Assembly: GCA_000827265.1 (NCBI GenBank) | Contig: KN834776.1 | Span: forward strand, 68,138-132,137 | DNA: 64,000 nucleotides | DNA from: Collybiopsis luxurians FD-317 M1 | Taxonomy: Eukaryota > Basidiomycota > Agaricomycetes > Agaricales > Omphalotaceae | Reading direction: 5' to 3' | Part shown: positions 12,428-22,901 of the stretch, one piece after another | Layout: each line of letters opens with the position of its first letter | How positions within the stretch are numbered: position 1 is the stretch's first letter | Program-made: the position numbers and the translations under genes | The notes under the pieces: model-generated | What the model was told of the DNA's origin: nothing | The model's database searches: none | What the model saw: only the letters and a program-made list of their open reading frames with translations

Positions 12428-14349
12428 ATGACAACTCCACTACCAGTCTTCGAATTCCCTCCCTTTTCTCTCCCCAGCTCTCAGTCTGATTTTGATGATC
12501 TCCTTGTCACTCTCGAACAGGGAAGAGAGAGATATCTCCGCCGGGGGATTCTGACCGGAAGAAGGATGAGAATCAAGGCTCAATATGTCTTATCGAGTGC
12601 AAATCGCGTATCGGAATCAGATATGCACCATGCAACTTCATCATTGATGTCGGGAGTACCGCATAATTTCCATCCAGTTCCGCATAGTCTTCCTGAAACT
12701 TGGAACGGAATTGACTTGGATGCCAGCCACTACATCCGCCTGAAAAAAGCTGTACGGGTGGGTGTAGACTGTATATCTCAAGTATACAATGTTGAGATAG
12801 AACCCTTATTGTCCACTTCCGGGTCCACCTCCGTAATCATTTCCTCCGTGGAGCCAACCACTCCGTGTACTCAGCTGGTCGCCAAGCTCTACATCTCGCC
12901 GCTCTTCCCATTTCCTTCCCCCGACTTACTCGACGGTACACCGGAAGGGACATTTGACAATGACTGGCGTTATGCGTCTCAATGGGCAGCTGCCGAATGT
13001 GCAGCGTATGATCGCCTGAGAAGGTGTGGTATAGAAGGTGCGCTGAGTGCGAGTTCAGTTGGGTTTTTCAAGGTGGGTAAAATCACTTAAACAGAACGAA
13101 AAGCGTTCAAGATTGACGGCTCTAGTCTAGGTTGAACTCGACGACGGCGAAGCAAACGAAGGGGAGGGCGAAGAAGTAATATGCCATCTAATGGAAGGTG
13201 TATCAACAATCTCAGGTATCCGACCACTTCGTGAGCTCAATATTGGCTTTACAAAGCATTTTAATCCTAGCAAGTACGAGAATCTGGTATGTGCATAGAT
13301 GTTCATATAAACTTAAGTCAAAACATTTGCTATGTCTTCCATTCTCCCTTGCCTCGCTCCCTGCTTACTTTCACTTGTACTCATTTCTCTACATGTCATG
13401 CTTTCGACTCTTGAAGGCTGAGGGTTTAGCTCCCTTTTCCAGGTTGAATCCCTTTGCTGGTCGACATACCTCCTCCACCGATCCAGAATAGTTCATCGCC
13501 ATCTGAACGCAGGCAATATATGGATTTTCCCCTTGAACACCCAACCGGAATCGGGCAAGGCTTTGACGAGGATCCAACCGGTTTTTCTTGATTTCGCATA
13601 CGCACAAGTAAAAAGAATACCAAGAGATGACAATGAAATAGATAGCTCGGATGGTATGCAGTGAGTATCACTGCTTTGATAATCGCTGCATTCCATCTCG
13701 ACCCTTTCCTTTCCTCTCCGTCTCTTATTCAATTTGTTCGCTCACTTGTGCACTGACCTACCTTCCTCTCCTCCTGCTTTATAGAGTCCTAACAGCACTC
13801 GAAGATGCTTCCCTCTCCAACTCTCCGTACAATGATATCCGACAGATTCTTGCCAAGAAGTACCCCAACTTCCCTGCGTGGACAGAGATCTTTCCTGCAA
13901 GTGTGAGGAGTGTGAGGGATCGATTAAGTTCTGTGCGGTATTCCCATCCACAGTTGCTGGGCATAAACCCTTCCTCTGTCAAAGTAGAAGACTTGGATGA
14001 CGGTATGGACCAACATAGCGCAGATTCATCATCGGTGCGCCCGGGAATGGAGTTGAAAACCCCCCTTAAGCCTAGTTCATCATCTCGTATAGGCGGGCTC
14101 AGTTCAGTCTTGGAGGCTAGGAAACAGAACCAGCGACTACGCAAGGCTGGGACTAGGCGTAGCGGCAATAGTGGTCGAAATGATACCCAAAATGGCGGTA
14201 ACATTGGTTTGTCTCAAGCTTACGAGGCTCAGCGGATCAGGCCCGAGTCCTTGAGTTCAAGACCCTCACTATTGCCGAACCGACACACGAAAGAGTATGA
14301 TGGATCTGCATTGAGTTTTTCGGATTTGTATTTTGATACCTTAACTTGA
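12428..14349 (+). CDS. Protein-kinase-like protein with altered catalytic motifs
   Basis: Exons 12428-13072, 13131-13286, 13443-13660 and 13785-14349 give 1,584 nt in frame, 527 aa. The first exon (215 aa) shows no familiar motif beyond LVAKLYISP, reminiscent of the kinase N-lobe. The third exon reads IVHRHLNAGNI...VFLDFAYA. This corresponds in order and spacing to the kinase catalytic loop HRDLxxxN and the DFG motif, but the catalytic Asp is His (HRH) and DFG is DFA. The C-terminus (from about residue 400) is Ser/Arg-rich and looks disordered. Enzyme activity is therefore doubtful; it may be a pseudokinase or a distant phosphotransferase-like fold. Intron 2 (13287-13442) is long for this locus and could hide a small exon. 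Confidence 0.65.
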
Positions 14350-15329
14350 CTGAGGGAATAATGAGTGACTTGTGTCTCAGGCTGGAAGCCATTTCCAAAC
14401 TTAGTTCAAAACCTTGCCAGCATATTGGGGTTTTGTTGTCTCCGTGACTCCGTCAAATAACTTAAGTGATCAATTTATTTTATGGGACACCCTATTTAGT
14501 AAGTATTCTGAAATAAATACTTTTATCATTGCAATCTTCATCTACTAAATTTTCTCAATGCAATCTGACCAGTTTTCCGCATATACAACATTGCGGAATG
14601 ACAACTTGTTATATCTGTCGCATAAAATAATGCATTAGTCTGAGGTGTCCATAGATATTAGCAATAGGCAGGAGGTATCCAGACAACAGGATGTGGATTA
14701 TTGAGAAATTCAACCCATCCACTTAGAGCCAAACTCCATTTTTCATTATCTAGAGCAGAAATCATTGGAAAATTCTCAAAACTATTTTAAGAGGAAGTGA
14801 ACTTACCGGAGAGTTCTGCAGAGCGCATATTGGAGCTTTGGGGTTTTGTCCAGCATGGTGGTATTTTTATCAAAGCCTGAGTAGGTTTTGTGCTTGATGG
14901 AAGAGAATGGGTTTACTAACGGTGCCGACATTTGATGATCTGGTAAAGCATCAGGAAAAATTGCCTAATGCCTAGGATATTCTAGATTTACCTAAGGGAT
15001 TCTCAACTTTACCAAGACATCCAGGCTACCCTGGTAACAGAGGTTGCTCCAGGGTGCCAAGGACACCCCCCTATTACTAGGTGAACTAAGGTTCCCTCAG
15101 TTAGCCTGAGAATCTCTGGGGATCCCTGAGGCTGCCCTGGAAATCCCTAAGGATCCCTGGGGCTCCCTGGGGAGCTTTGGGGTATCCTGAGGCCTCAAAA
15201 TATAGATGTACAATAATAATATAATATATTTTAGTTTCTTCTTATTCTTACTCTATTCTCTATTGTACTCTATCTATTGCTCTTATGTACTGTAGTATTG
15301 TATTGGGGCATAGTGTAGTATACTCAGTG
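14350..15329. other. AT-rich spacer with a decayed CCCTGGGG-rich repeat
   Basis: No gene seen. Bases of about 14990-15330 resemble 15480-15760 (shared order of GGGTGCCAAGG, CCCTGGGG-type motifs, then AATAATAATAT and a TCTTCTTAT..ACTCT tract). They look like an older, eroded relative of the TIR element at 15398-16349. Confidence 0.45.
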
Positions 15330-15397
15330 GAGGCATCCCAGATTCTGATAGTTGTATCATGGGAGCCAGACACAAGACTAGTTCTGTCAGGAGACAT

Positions 15398-16349
15398 CTG
15401 GAAAAATACTCTAAAGCCCTGGCACCTATAAACTAACTTGAAGAAGTTTGAGGGTGTCTAGGGTGCCTGGGTGGCCTGGGTATCCTAGGGGCATTGAGGG
15501 TGCCAAGGGACGCCCCCCCAATTCTTTGGAAACTCAGTTTTTTCAAAGTAGCCTGAATTTCCCTGTGCTTCCCTGAGCTTCTCTGGAGAGCCCTGGGTAT
15601 CTCTGAGGCATCCTGAGGGCCTCACAATATGAACACAAAATAATAATATTCTTTGGTCTCTTCTTATACTCACTCTACCTCTTGTTGTACTGTAGATATT
15701 ATTCTTATCTTAATCTCTTATACTGAAGTAGTTTTAGTACTATATTTTGGATATTGTATTATAGTGACTGTGAATTCTTGTTAGTTAACACCTTACAATA
15801 CATTATCTTATACTATAATATACTAGTATAAGCTTTGTATTAAGTTAATATACTCAAGTATAGTATATTAGTATAGTACAAGACCTATAAACATATATAT
15901 AGTGTTAATACAATGAGTTATAATAATAATGAACATGTTTTGACCATGAGGAAATTTTTTTGATTGTAGACAGTTCACGGTGAGCACATCATGTGATTTA
16001 TTTTGAAGCTCAAATCTGCAAGAATTTGAAGCCAAATAAAGGTTTTTATTGTGGAATTATCCAAGACTAATACATGACTATATATTTAAAATATAATTTT
16101 GTATTATATGTATTATTTGAAATACCTCTGTCCCAGGGATCCCCAGGGATCCCCAGAAAGCCTTCAGGGACTCCTGAGGATACTTCAGATATCTCCCAGG
16201 GAGCCTAGGAATTGGCTCAAAACCTGGGAATTCCAGGTAACCTGAGCAACCTAGAGTGCCTGAGGGTTCCTAGGAATTGGCCAATATCCTGGGAGTCCTC
16301 AGGCTTCCAGTACTTGCCTAGGCTGCCTAGGCTTTAAGTACTTTTCCAG
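15398..16349. mobile_element. TIR element inside the WD40 pseudogene
   Basis: A 952-bp insert with imperfect terminal inverted repeats, CTGGAAAAATACTCTAAAGC at the left and CTGGAAAAGTACTTAAAGCC read inward from the right. It interrupts a WD40 blade: the reading before and after (..VASVAFS / SPDRTSLVSGSH..) resumes once it is removed. The flanks share only AT, so the target duplication may be 2 bp. The interior is AT-rich with clusters of CCCTGGGG/CCCAGGG motifs near both ends. No coding capacity; superfamily uncertain. Confidence 0.7.
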
Positions 16350-16517
16350 ATGGAAAATGCCACTGAAGCCACTGGCAAATGATGGCTCTGTAAGGAATCC
16401 AACTGCATCTCTGTAGCAGTATCTAATATTCCTACTGTACTGTCTTCTGAGTCTGATACAATTTTAATTCCATCTGCATTTACAGAGTCATAATGGCCCT
16501 TCAAAGTTTCTCCCAAT

Positions 16518-17099
16518 CAGTGTTCTCCTTAAGGCCTTAATGAAGGGCACCAACTCAAGTTAAGGGCAATTTAACAGTTAATTTCAAGAAGCCAAAGAAT
16601 ATCTGTACTTGTGACCAGAACTTTCTTTTTCTTCATTATCCAATAAGTATTCCATCAAAAGCTTTATGCAAAGGCTTGAGGGCTTCCATACTGCACAGAC
16701 AAGACCAATTTATGATCAAGCAATTGTCTTGGAGGATTGTCTCTGGTCTGTTGATCCCCTTCATCAGCAAAACTACTTTTCAGCTTAAGCTACATGCCCA
16801 AAGATGTCCAGAGACCTCAGAGCACCTCAGAGCTGCCCAGGATTTGGGGGGTGTTTCTGGACAACCTGGGCTAAAGATAAATTTGCAGATGTTCCTGTTT
16901 GACCTTAGTAGATTCTGTCTTTTTCCTTCATAAAATGACTCCTACAGGTTGCATTTTATGGGCATTGTTGATAATTGCAGCAAAGATGGACACTCACCTG
17001 GTGAAATTTCCTTTTCTGGAGGTGACATGATCTTACTCTTAAGGGTTAATTAACCAAATTAACATAGTTGCTCAAATGAAGGCCTTAAGGCAAACACTG
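16518..17099. mobile_element. Non-autonomous hAT-type element in the WD40 pseudogene
   Basis: A 582-bp insert flanked by a perfect 8-bp target duplication CTCCCAAT (16510-16517 and 17100-17107). Ends are CAGTGTTCTCCTTAAGGCCT at the left and CAGTGTTTGCCTTAAGGCCT read inward from the right. The 8-bp duplication and CAG-type termini fit hAT. No transposase frame. Confidence 0.88.
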
Positions 17100-19010
17100 C
17101 TCCCAATTGCACACCAGTGCTAACATCCCAAATTTTCACTGTTTTGTCCACAGAGCCTGATACAACCTAGATTCCATTAGGAGAAAATGCTACTACAGTT
17201 ACTGCATATTGATGCTCCAAATTGTTTGCCTGTAGTGGAATCCCAGATCCTCAATGTCCAATCATATAATGTTGATTCTACCAGGAGAAATGCCACTGAA
17301 TGTACTGAACCTCGATGGCCTTGTAGAGAATCACTTATCTGTATCCCAGTAGTGGCATCCCAGATTCTCACTGTTCTATCCCATCTAGAGATAATCTTTG
17401 TTCCATCAGGTGAAAATGCCACTGAAGTTACTAGATTTCGATGGCCATGCAAAGCATTCCCTGGTTGCTCTCCAGTAATGGCATTCCAAACTCTCAATTT
17501 ATGAAATCCTGAGGCGGTTTTAGTGCCATCTGTAGAAAATGCAACTGATGTTATGTACCAGTTACACCATGCCACAGCCTGATTGTTTTATTCTGTGAAC
17601 CTGACGCAATTTTGATTCCGTTTTCATTAGAAGAATATGCGACTGAAGTGACCCAGTCTTGATGACCATGCAAGGAATCACCAAATTTCACATGAGAAGC
17701 AGCATCGCAGGTTCTAACTGTATTATCCCGAGAGCCTGACACAATTCTAGTGCCATTAGGAGAAAAAGCTACTGAAGTCCCAGTATTACTCATAGCCTTG
17801 CAGAGTACCCCACTCTGCACCAGTGGAGGCAGCCCAAATTTTTATTGTCTTACTATCTGAAGAGCCTGACACAATTCTGGTCTCATCAGGTGAAAATGTT
17901 ACCAATGTTACCCCATCTTGATCAGCCTCCAGAGTAATGCTCAACCATACATCTTTAAAACATACCAAACTTTAATAGTCCCATCTTGAGAGCCGGTTGC
18001 AATTCTGGTCTCAGATATTGGAGAAAATACCTCTGAATTAACTACATCTTGGTTGCATAGAAAAAATATCAATTGTGGGGTACCAACACCAATATCTCAG
18101 ATGCTTGCTGTACTATCCCGAGATTCTGATATAATTTGCATCCCACTGACAGAGAATGACACTGAAACTCTACCAGAGTGATGGCCTTGAGGGGTATTGC
18201 CAAACTCTTTCCCAGTCATAGCATCCCAGATTCTGACAGTTTTATACTGAGATCCAGAAACAATCCTGGTTCGGTCAGGGGAAAATGCCACTGAAGTCAC
18301 AGAATCCTGATGACCTTTCAGATAACCACCTAGCTGTGCACCAGAAGTAGTATCCCAAATTCTGACTATTTTATCCCAAGAGTCGGACACAATTCTTGTT
18401 CCATTAGGAGAAAAATGCCACTGAAGGTACATGATATATGTGATCCAGCAGAGAGTTGCCCAATTGGACACCAATGGTGGCATTCCAAATTCTCACTGCT
18501 CCATCATTTGATCCAGATACAATTTTTGTCCCATCAGGAGGAAAGCAAAGGCTATAAATATCTAGTGTCTCAATCAAAAATATTGCATGAGCCTGCGCAG
18601 CTAATGACTTTTATTCCACTGTGATTGCATTTTGAATATATGGCTTGAAGTTCCATTGATTCTCCCAGAAAGATAGAATGCTAATATATAAGTGTGGTGT
18701 CTTTCCAAGTAGATCACTACTTGCAAAACTAATTAATAGTTTAAGGAGATTCTGCAGCAGTGGAATGATTTGGCACTATCTGATTCCTGCCTAATGAGTT
18801 CGGGAGAAAGTTGTTTTTAGTGCGACTCATTATAAAAGGACTATGTAAAGCTTACATTCAAGCTCTAAAACTTCCCCACACTGTTGCAATTGATTTAGAA
18901 CACGAGTCATAGATTCAATCCAATATATTCCTTTTTCTTTCAAGAAATTCTCTAACATTTGAACTACCCCATCTCTCATAGGAGGATTAATCCAAGTTAA
19001 CTTACCACTA

Positions 19011-19854
19011 CATCAATTATAACTTGCACTTGAACTTGAGAACATGTGGGATACGAGAAAATAATTCTATTTCTACTCATACTGCATTGCAATTCATTCA
19101 GTATTTGAGATGATCAGCTGATCAAAAGTAGTCGATTTTGCCAGGGAATTTCGCTGCGTTCATTAGGGCTCAAATCGCATCTGAAGCATGGGGGTTGATT
19201 CACAAGGATAGCTCTCCAGCCACAGCTCCGAAGGTCAAAAGTCAGCGCGCTCATGCGGGTCCAAGGACGCCCACGGTTGGGGCGTCGAGTGGATGGCAGG
19301 CCACAGAAAGGCATCCATGTAACCTATTTTACTATTTCGTCGTCGGTGTTACCCTCCCACTGCTGCGCTTCGCTTTTCCCATACTTATCGGCAAGGAACA
19401 GATACCTCCTTTACCTTGAATACACTTCAGGACGCACCTCATGGAGGGACCTGAATTCATGTATCGTCGAATCATCTAATCCGCTGGCCCATCCGTCCGT
19501 GAAGACGAATCACTCTTCGAACGAGAATAAATCATCCTTCTCGTTGGCTTTCCTTATTTGAGCTGGTATGCAGGCCTGACGGAAGGAATAAAGCGTTACC
19601 TTTGCTTGAGGTGTAATCGCCTATTTCCGCACTTCACCCCCAATAGTCCTATATGTCGGAAACCCGCGCTCTCTTCCGAGACACAAATGAGGCGTTACGA
19701 CAAAGGGTTAATAGACACCCGATGTTGATAGCGGTACCAGCACAATAGAAACGGTGTGTGTACTTCGAAACAAACAATTCTATCGAATATTCCATGTTGT
19801 GGTTTGAATAAAGTACAAATCCTTCTCTACAAGCGTGTAACATGTATACACCTT
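19011..19854. other. Intergenic; no gene recognised
   Basis: CpG returns to ordinary levels right of about 19100, marking the end of the decayed WD40 block. Short open frames at 19114-19560 have no motif. The right end is probably the SDH3 3' UTR. Confidence 0.4.
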
Positions 19855-20614
19855 TTACTGGAAAAACGTCAAATAGACTGTCGATAGACCGGTAGCTCCA
19901 AGGACGGCATAGCCAGTCGAGTACGCTCCCTTGACGGTGAGGACTACAGGAGAGTGAGCGGATGAAGCTAAAACGATCCGAGGGTTACGTACATCTCCCC
20001 ATATCCCAAGCCAAATGTCTCAGTCCGTTGAAAGAGTGGAAAGTGAAGGGAAGAGCGAGGATGAATTTTCCAGCGTATTTGACCGCATCAGGTAGGCCAG
20101 CAACGAATTCGACTACGTGTGTACTGTCAAAGGAACCTGGGGCCACGAGATAGGCAATTGAGAAGCCGTAGAGCACTGACCGTGAAATTTTTTGCTAGTT
20201 CAGTATAAGACTCGAAAAAAAAGGCGGGGAGGCACGCACAGATACTAAGACTAACGCCAGTAACTCGGTTGAAGATGGAACCAATCCATGTGAGCTGGGG
20301 TTGGTAGATGGTGAAATGAGGGCTGGATGGACGCTGTAAGCGTTGCTTGTTCAGAATTGTGACTGAATCTTCGGGTTTGAGTGACTGTGTCTGGACAGAG
20401 CTAAAAAGATTATCAATTTTCTGCGAAAACTGCGGCTTCACATAGAACGTACCGTTTGGCAATGGTAGAACGAGTGATGCTCTTCAGAGCATTATTTCTG
20501 GCTAATAATGACTATCAATTTGGCAGGTTCCGGCCAGAATAATCTGATCATGCCTGGGGAAAACGTTGCCTGTCTCAAAGACGATGCCAGACCAAGAGTA
20601 CGGGCGGTGAGCAT
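19855..20614 (-). CDS. SDH3: Succinate dehydrogenase cytochrome b560 subunit (SDH3/SdhC)
   Basis: Membrane-anchor subunit of mitochondrial complex II, binding ubiquinone and heme b in the inner membrane. Supported minus-strand exons: 20501-20453, 20400-20246, 20175-19993, 19943-19855, with phases that agree. The protein reads [19 protein letters not shown], then [14 protein letters not shown], matching the SdhC signature around the quinone-site Ser/Arg. A later [14 protein letters not shown] holds the conserved His of the heme/quinone region. Three hydrophobic segments follow in the expected order, ending ..YLTFFQ. The sequence before the motif ([10 protein letters not shown]) looks like a mitochondrial presequence. 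The 5' end is uncertain: an ATG at 20612-20614 opens MLTARTLG, but joining it to 20501 needs a weak donor. The stop is TAA at 19855-19857. Confidence 0.88.
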
Positions 20615-20832
20615 TGTGGTAAAAGGTCAAGGAGTTTAAGCGGAGTGTCCCGGAGCGCCAGTAATCACATGGTTGCCGTAATTGATTGCCGTTGGGCGCT
20701 TATCTTATCTTCGCAGTCGCAGACTCAAAGGATTGTAGACCTGGTATACACTGTAATTCTTATGTAGCATGAGTATCGAGCTCCCGAAAACCTTCATCAA
20801 AGTTAAGGTATGGCGGATAGGCCTTCACTTGT
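20615..20832. other. Short spacer between SDH3 and a secreted-protein gene
   Basis: About 220 bp between the SDH3 start and the stop of the next minus-strand gene. It must hold the SDH3 promoter and the neighbour's 3' end. No clear TATA box seen. Confidence 0.4.
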
Positions 20833-21407
20833 CTAAAGACCGTCCGCCGCGGCATCAAAGGTAAAAGCATGGCGCGTTTCCTTCCCACCCTCATCTCTGA
20901 CCATAAAATCTGCGACACCTTGCCCATCCACTACCCTTCCTTTCGAGACCAACACCTTATCCCCCTGCTCAACAATGAACTCCATCCAACGCTGTGTCTT
21001 CTTCCCAATCTTTTTCTCAACGTACTGTGGAGCCGGAGCCATGGGGAACTGAACGGTATAATCATAAGATTTAAGTTTGGGCCCGAAATATCCTTTCTTT
21101 GCAGCGGTGAGGATAGCGGTAGTAATGGTAGTCTCCGACGAAGCGGCGTTTGGGGTTCTAGGAGCGTTGATATCGAGTGTCCAGACCACCCTCAGTCGAT
21201 CTTTGCTTGGGATATCGCCATTCGATTGTAAACCTCGTTCGTTATTAGTAAAGAGGATCGCATCCTGGCGGACATTACATGACATTCGAAAAAATTTCCG
21301 AAACACTAGTTACTCACTCGCGCCCCCAGTGGAGTTGCACAAATTGGTGACACGATCGACCCCAAAGCAGCTAGAAGATAGTAGAAGGCCAAAGTCGTAA
21401 AGCGCAT
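20833..21407 (-). CDS. Small putative secreted protein, family not recognised
   Basis: Two exons, 21407-21318 and 21264-20833, give 173 aa. The first exon is a typical signal peptide (MRFTTLAFYYLLAALGSIVS) with a probable cleavage near ICATP. The mature part (about 150 aa) has phrases such as LRVVWTLDINAPRTPNA, GYFGPKLKSYDYTVQFP and VEKKIGKKTQRWMEFIV, and no cysteine-rich pattern. The 53-nt intron has a GTGAGT donor and a CAG acceptor. I do not recognise the family. Extracellular or secretory-pathway location is inferred from the signal peptide only. Confidence 0.75.
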
Positions 21408-22901
21408 GATGAAGAGATTATAGCGAAATAAGATGAATAGTGTTCAAAGCCACAAAGCTCAGGTACCGAATCTAGAGGGATCTTTGACCAGCAAAGATGT
21501 TTGGGACTCGGGACAGCGACGTGGTAAGTCCCTGATACCAATTTATAGCTAGCCGGATTGCGCTTGTCTCTGATAGCGATTTTTATCGTCCGGCCAGGAT
21601 CAAAACAGTTTAACAAAGCCACTTTAACTAAACTCAAGAGCCGTATATTTTCGCCACAATCGTACTTCGCGCAATTTCAGCGGCATCAAGAATGTACAAC
21701 ACATGGATTAGTATCGTCCTATATCTCCCAGAGATTATTTCCGCAAAGCGCAGACTCGGAGTCAGCTCGGAGTTGATGTTGGTGGTTCGCGTTTGATTTG
21801 AAATTCCCGATCCTTGCCAAAGATTATCGTGAACCATGACAAACTCTTATCGGCTGCTTCTCATGCGGTTCGGCACTATCTCACCAATGTAAAGAATCAC
21901 CGCCATCGCCTCACGCTCAACCGGCTGTTATGCGGATCGCTCTCTTCTGACGTTTCGAGCATCTCTGGAAAGCCGTTATACAACAACGGACCCCCAAATC
22001 GCTCATATTCCTGCCGGCTTGTGGTTCTCCATTCGAGACAGCAGAACATGTTCTCCTTCAGTGTACAGGTGCGACATCGTTCGTGCACCTTCGCAGCAAT
22101 TTCTGTACATTCATGATGGGTTCAGTGCCGGAACTACAACTACAGCAAGCGTTCTCTAATGAGCAAGCACTCCTTCTGAAAAAGTGTATATTCCATTGGC
22201 CAGCTGTCCCAAGAACTGCGAAGTATATTCATGCAATGGCGAATGTTTAGAACGAATGTGTTGGGACATTGCAGTCAGATTACAGTACAGACAGTGAGGA
22301 GGATCACTCGGATGTGAACAGTTTTTAATCCTTTATGTTTCCTTAGATGTATCTAGGCTTGCTAACATCTCTACTTTCGACGCAGCAGTCTACCAGGTGA
22401 TAACTCTGTGGGGAAAGTACAAGACCGGCGGCTTCCTTTATGGGAACACTGCTGGAGACCTCTCCGGCGGCGCCGTGTATATTATTATTATTTGTCCCCA
22501 ATGTTGGCCAAAGTCCTTCCACTTTATTGCAACCACGGCTGAGGCTCTTTGAGCCGGTTGAGTCTGCTATTTGACCAGATCGAAAGTAGTTGCACTGGGC
22601 GCAGCTCGGAATGACTTTGGCATCTGTTGGCCCTAAAACGGGCCCATCGCCTTTCTTCCTTCATCGAAAATCTATATGCTATATAGAAGAGAATTTGGGA
22701 CAGAGAAAAAGTGAATTGAACCAGGTATGTATAAGATCGCATGCACTGCGCAGCTAGGTACGGTAAACATAAATATTAGATTACTGCTACGCGTATATAT
22801 ATCGATCTAAATTACCCAGGACCGTTTCTCTTTCTTCCGTCATCAGTCATTAGGAGCTGCACCACTTCACCTTTGTCCCCTCCACACTTCCACGCTGGAA
22901 A
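21408..22901. other. Intergenic; no gene recognised
   Basis: No coherent exon chain on either strand. Sequence from about 22750 to 22900 has an AT-rich block (ACGCGTATATATATCG) followed by pyrimidine tracts, consistent with the promoter and leader of the aminopeptidase at 22902. Confidence 0.4.

Larger units (their letters stand above)
15330..19010 (-). pseudogene. WD40-repeat receptor-type pseudogene (5' truncated, transposon-split)
   Basis: On the minus strand a series of WD40 blades can be read, e.g. SVAFSPDRTRIVSGSQ followed by KTVRIWDAMTGKEFG (about 18330-18180), with others at 18480-18350, 17960-17830, 17800-17560, 17570-17190, 16500-16360 and 15405-15335. Upstream (18620-18740) lies PHLYISILSFWEN, and 18840-19010 encodes NFLKEKGIYWIESM, both like the linker before the blades in basidiomycete NACHT-WD40 proteins. 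No NACHT module is found beyond 19010. Frameshifts and stops break almost every blade, CpG is scarce, and two transposons (15398-16349 and 16518-17099) sit inside. It is a dead copy of a HET-E-like repeat protein; the NACHT assignment is inference. Confidence 0.75.

Noticed and set aside
10193..14349. Biosynthetic gene cluster around the FAD monooxygenase
   Set aside because: No synthase, P450, transporter or regulator is seen nearby; the only close gene is a kinase-like protein.
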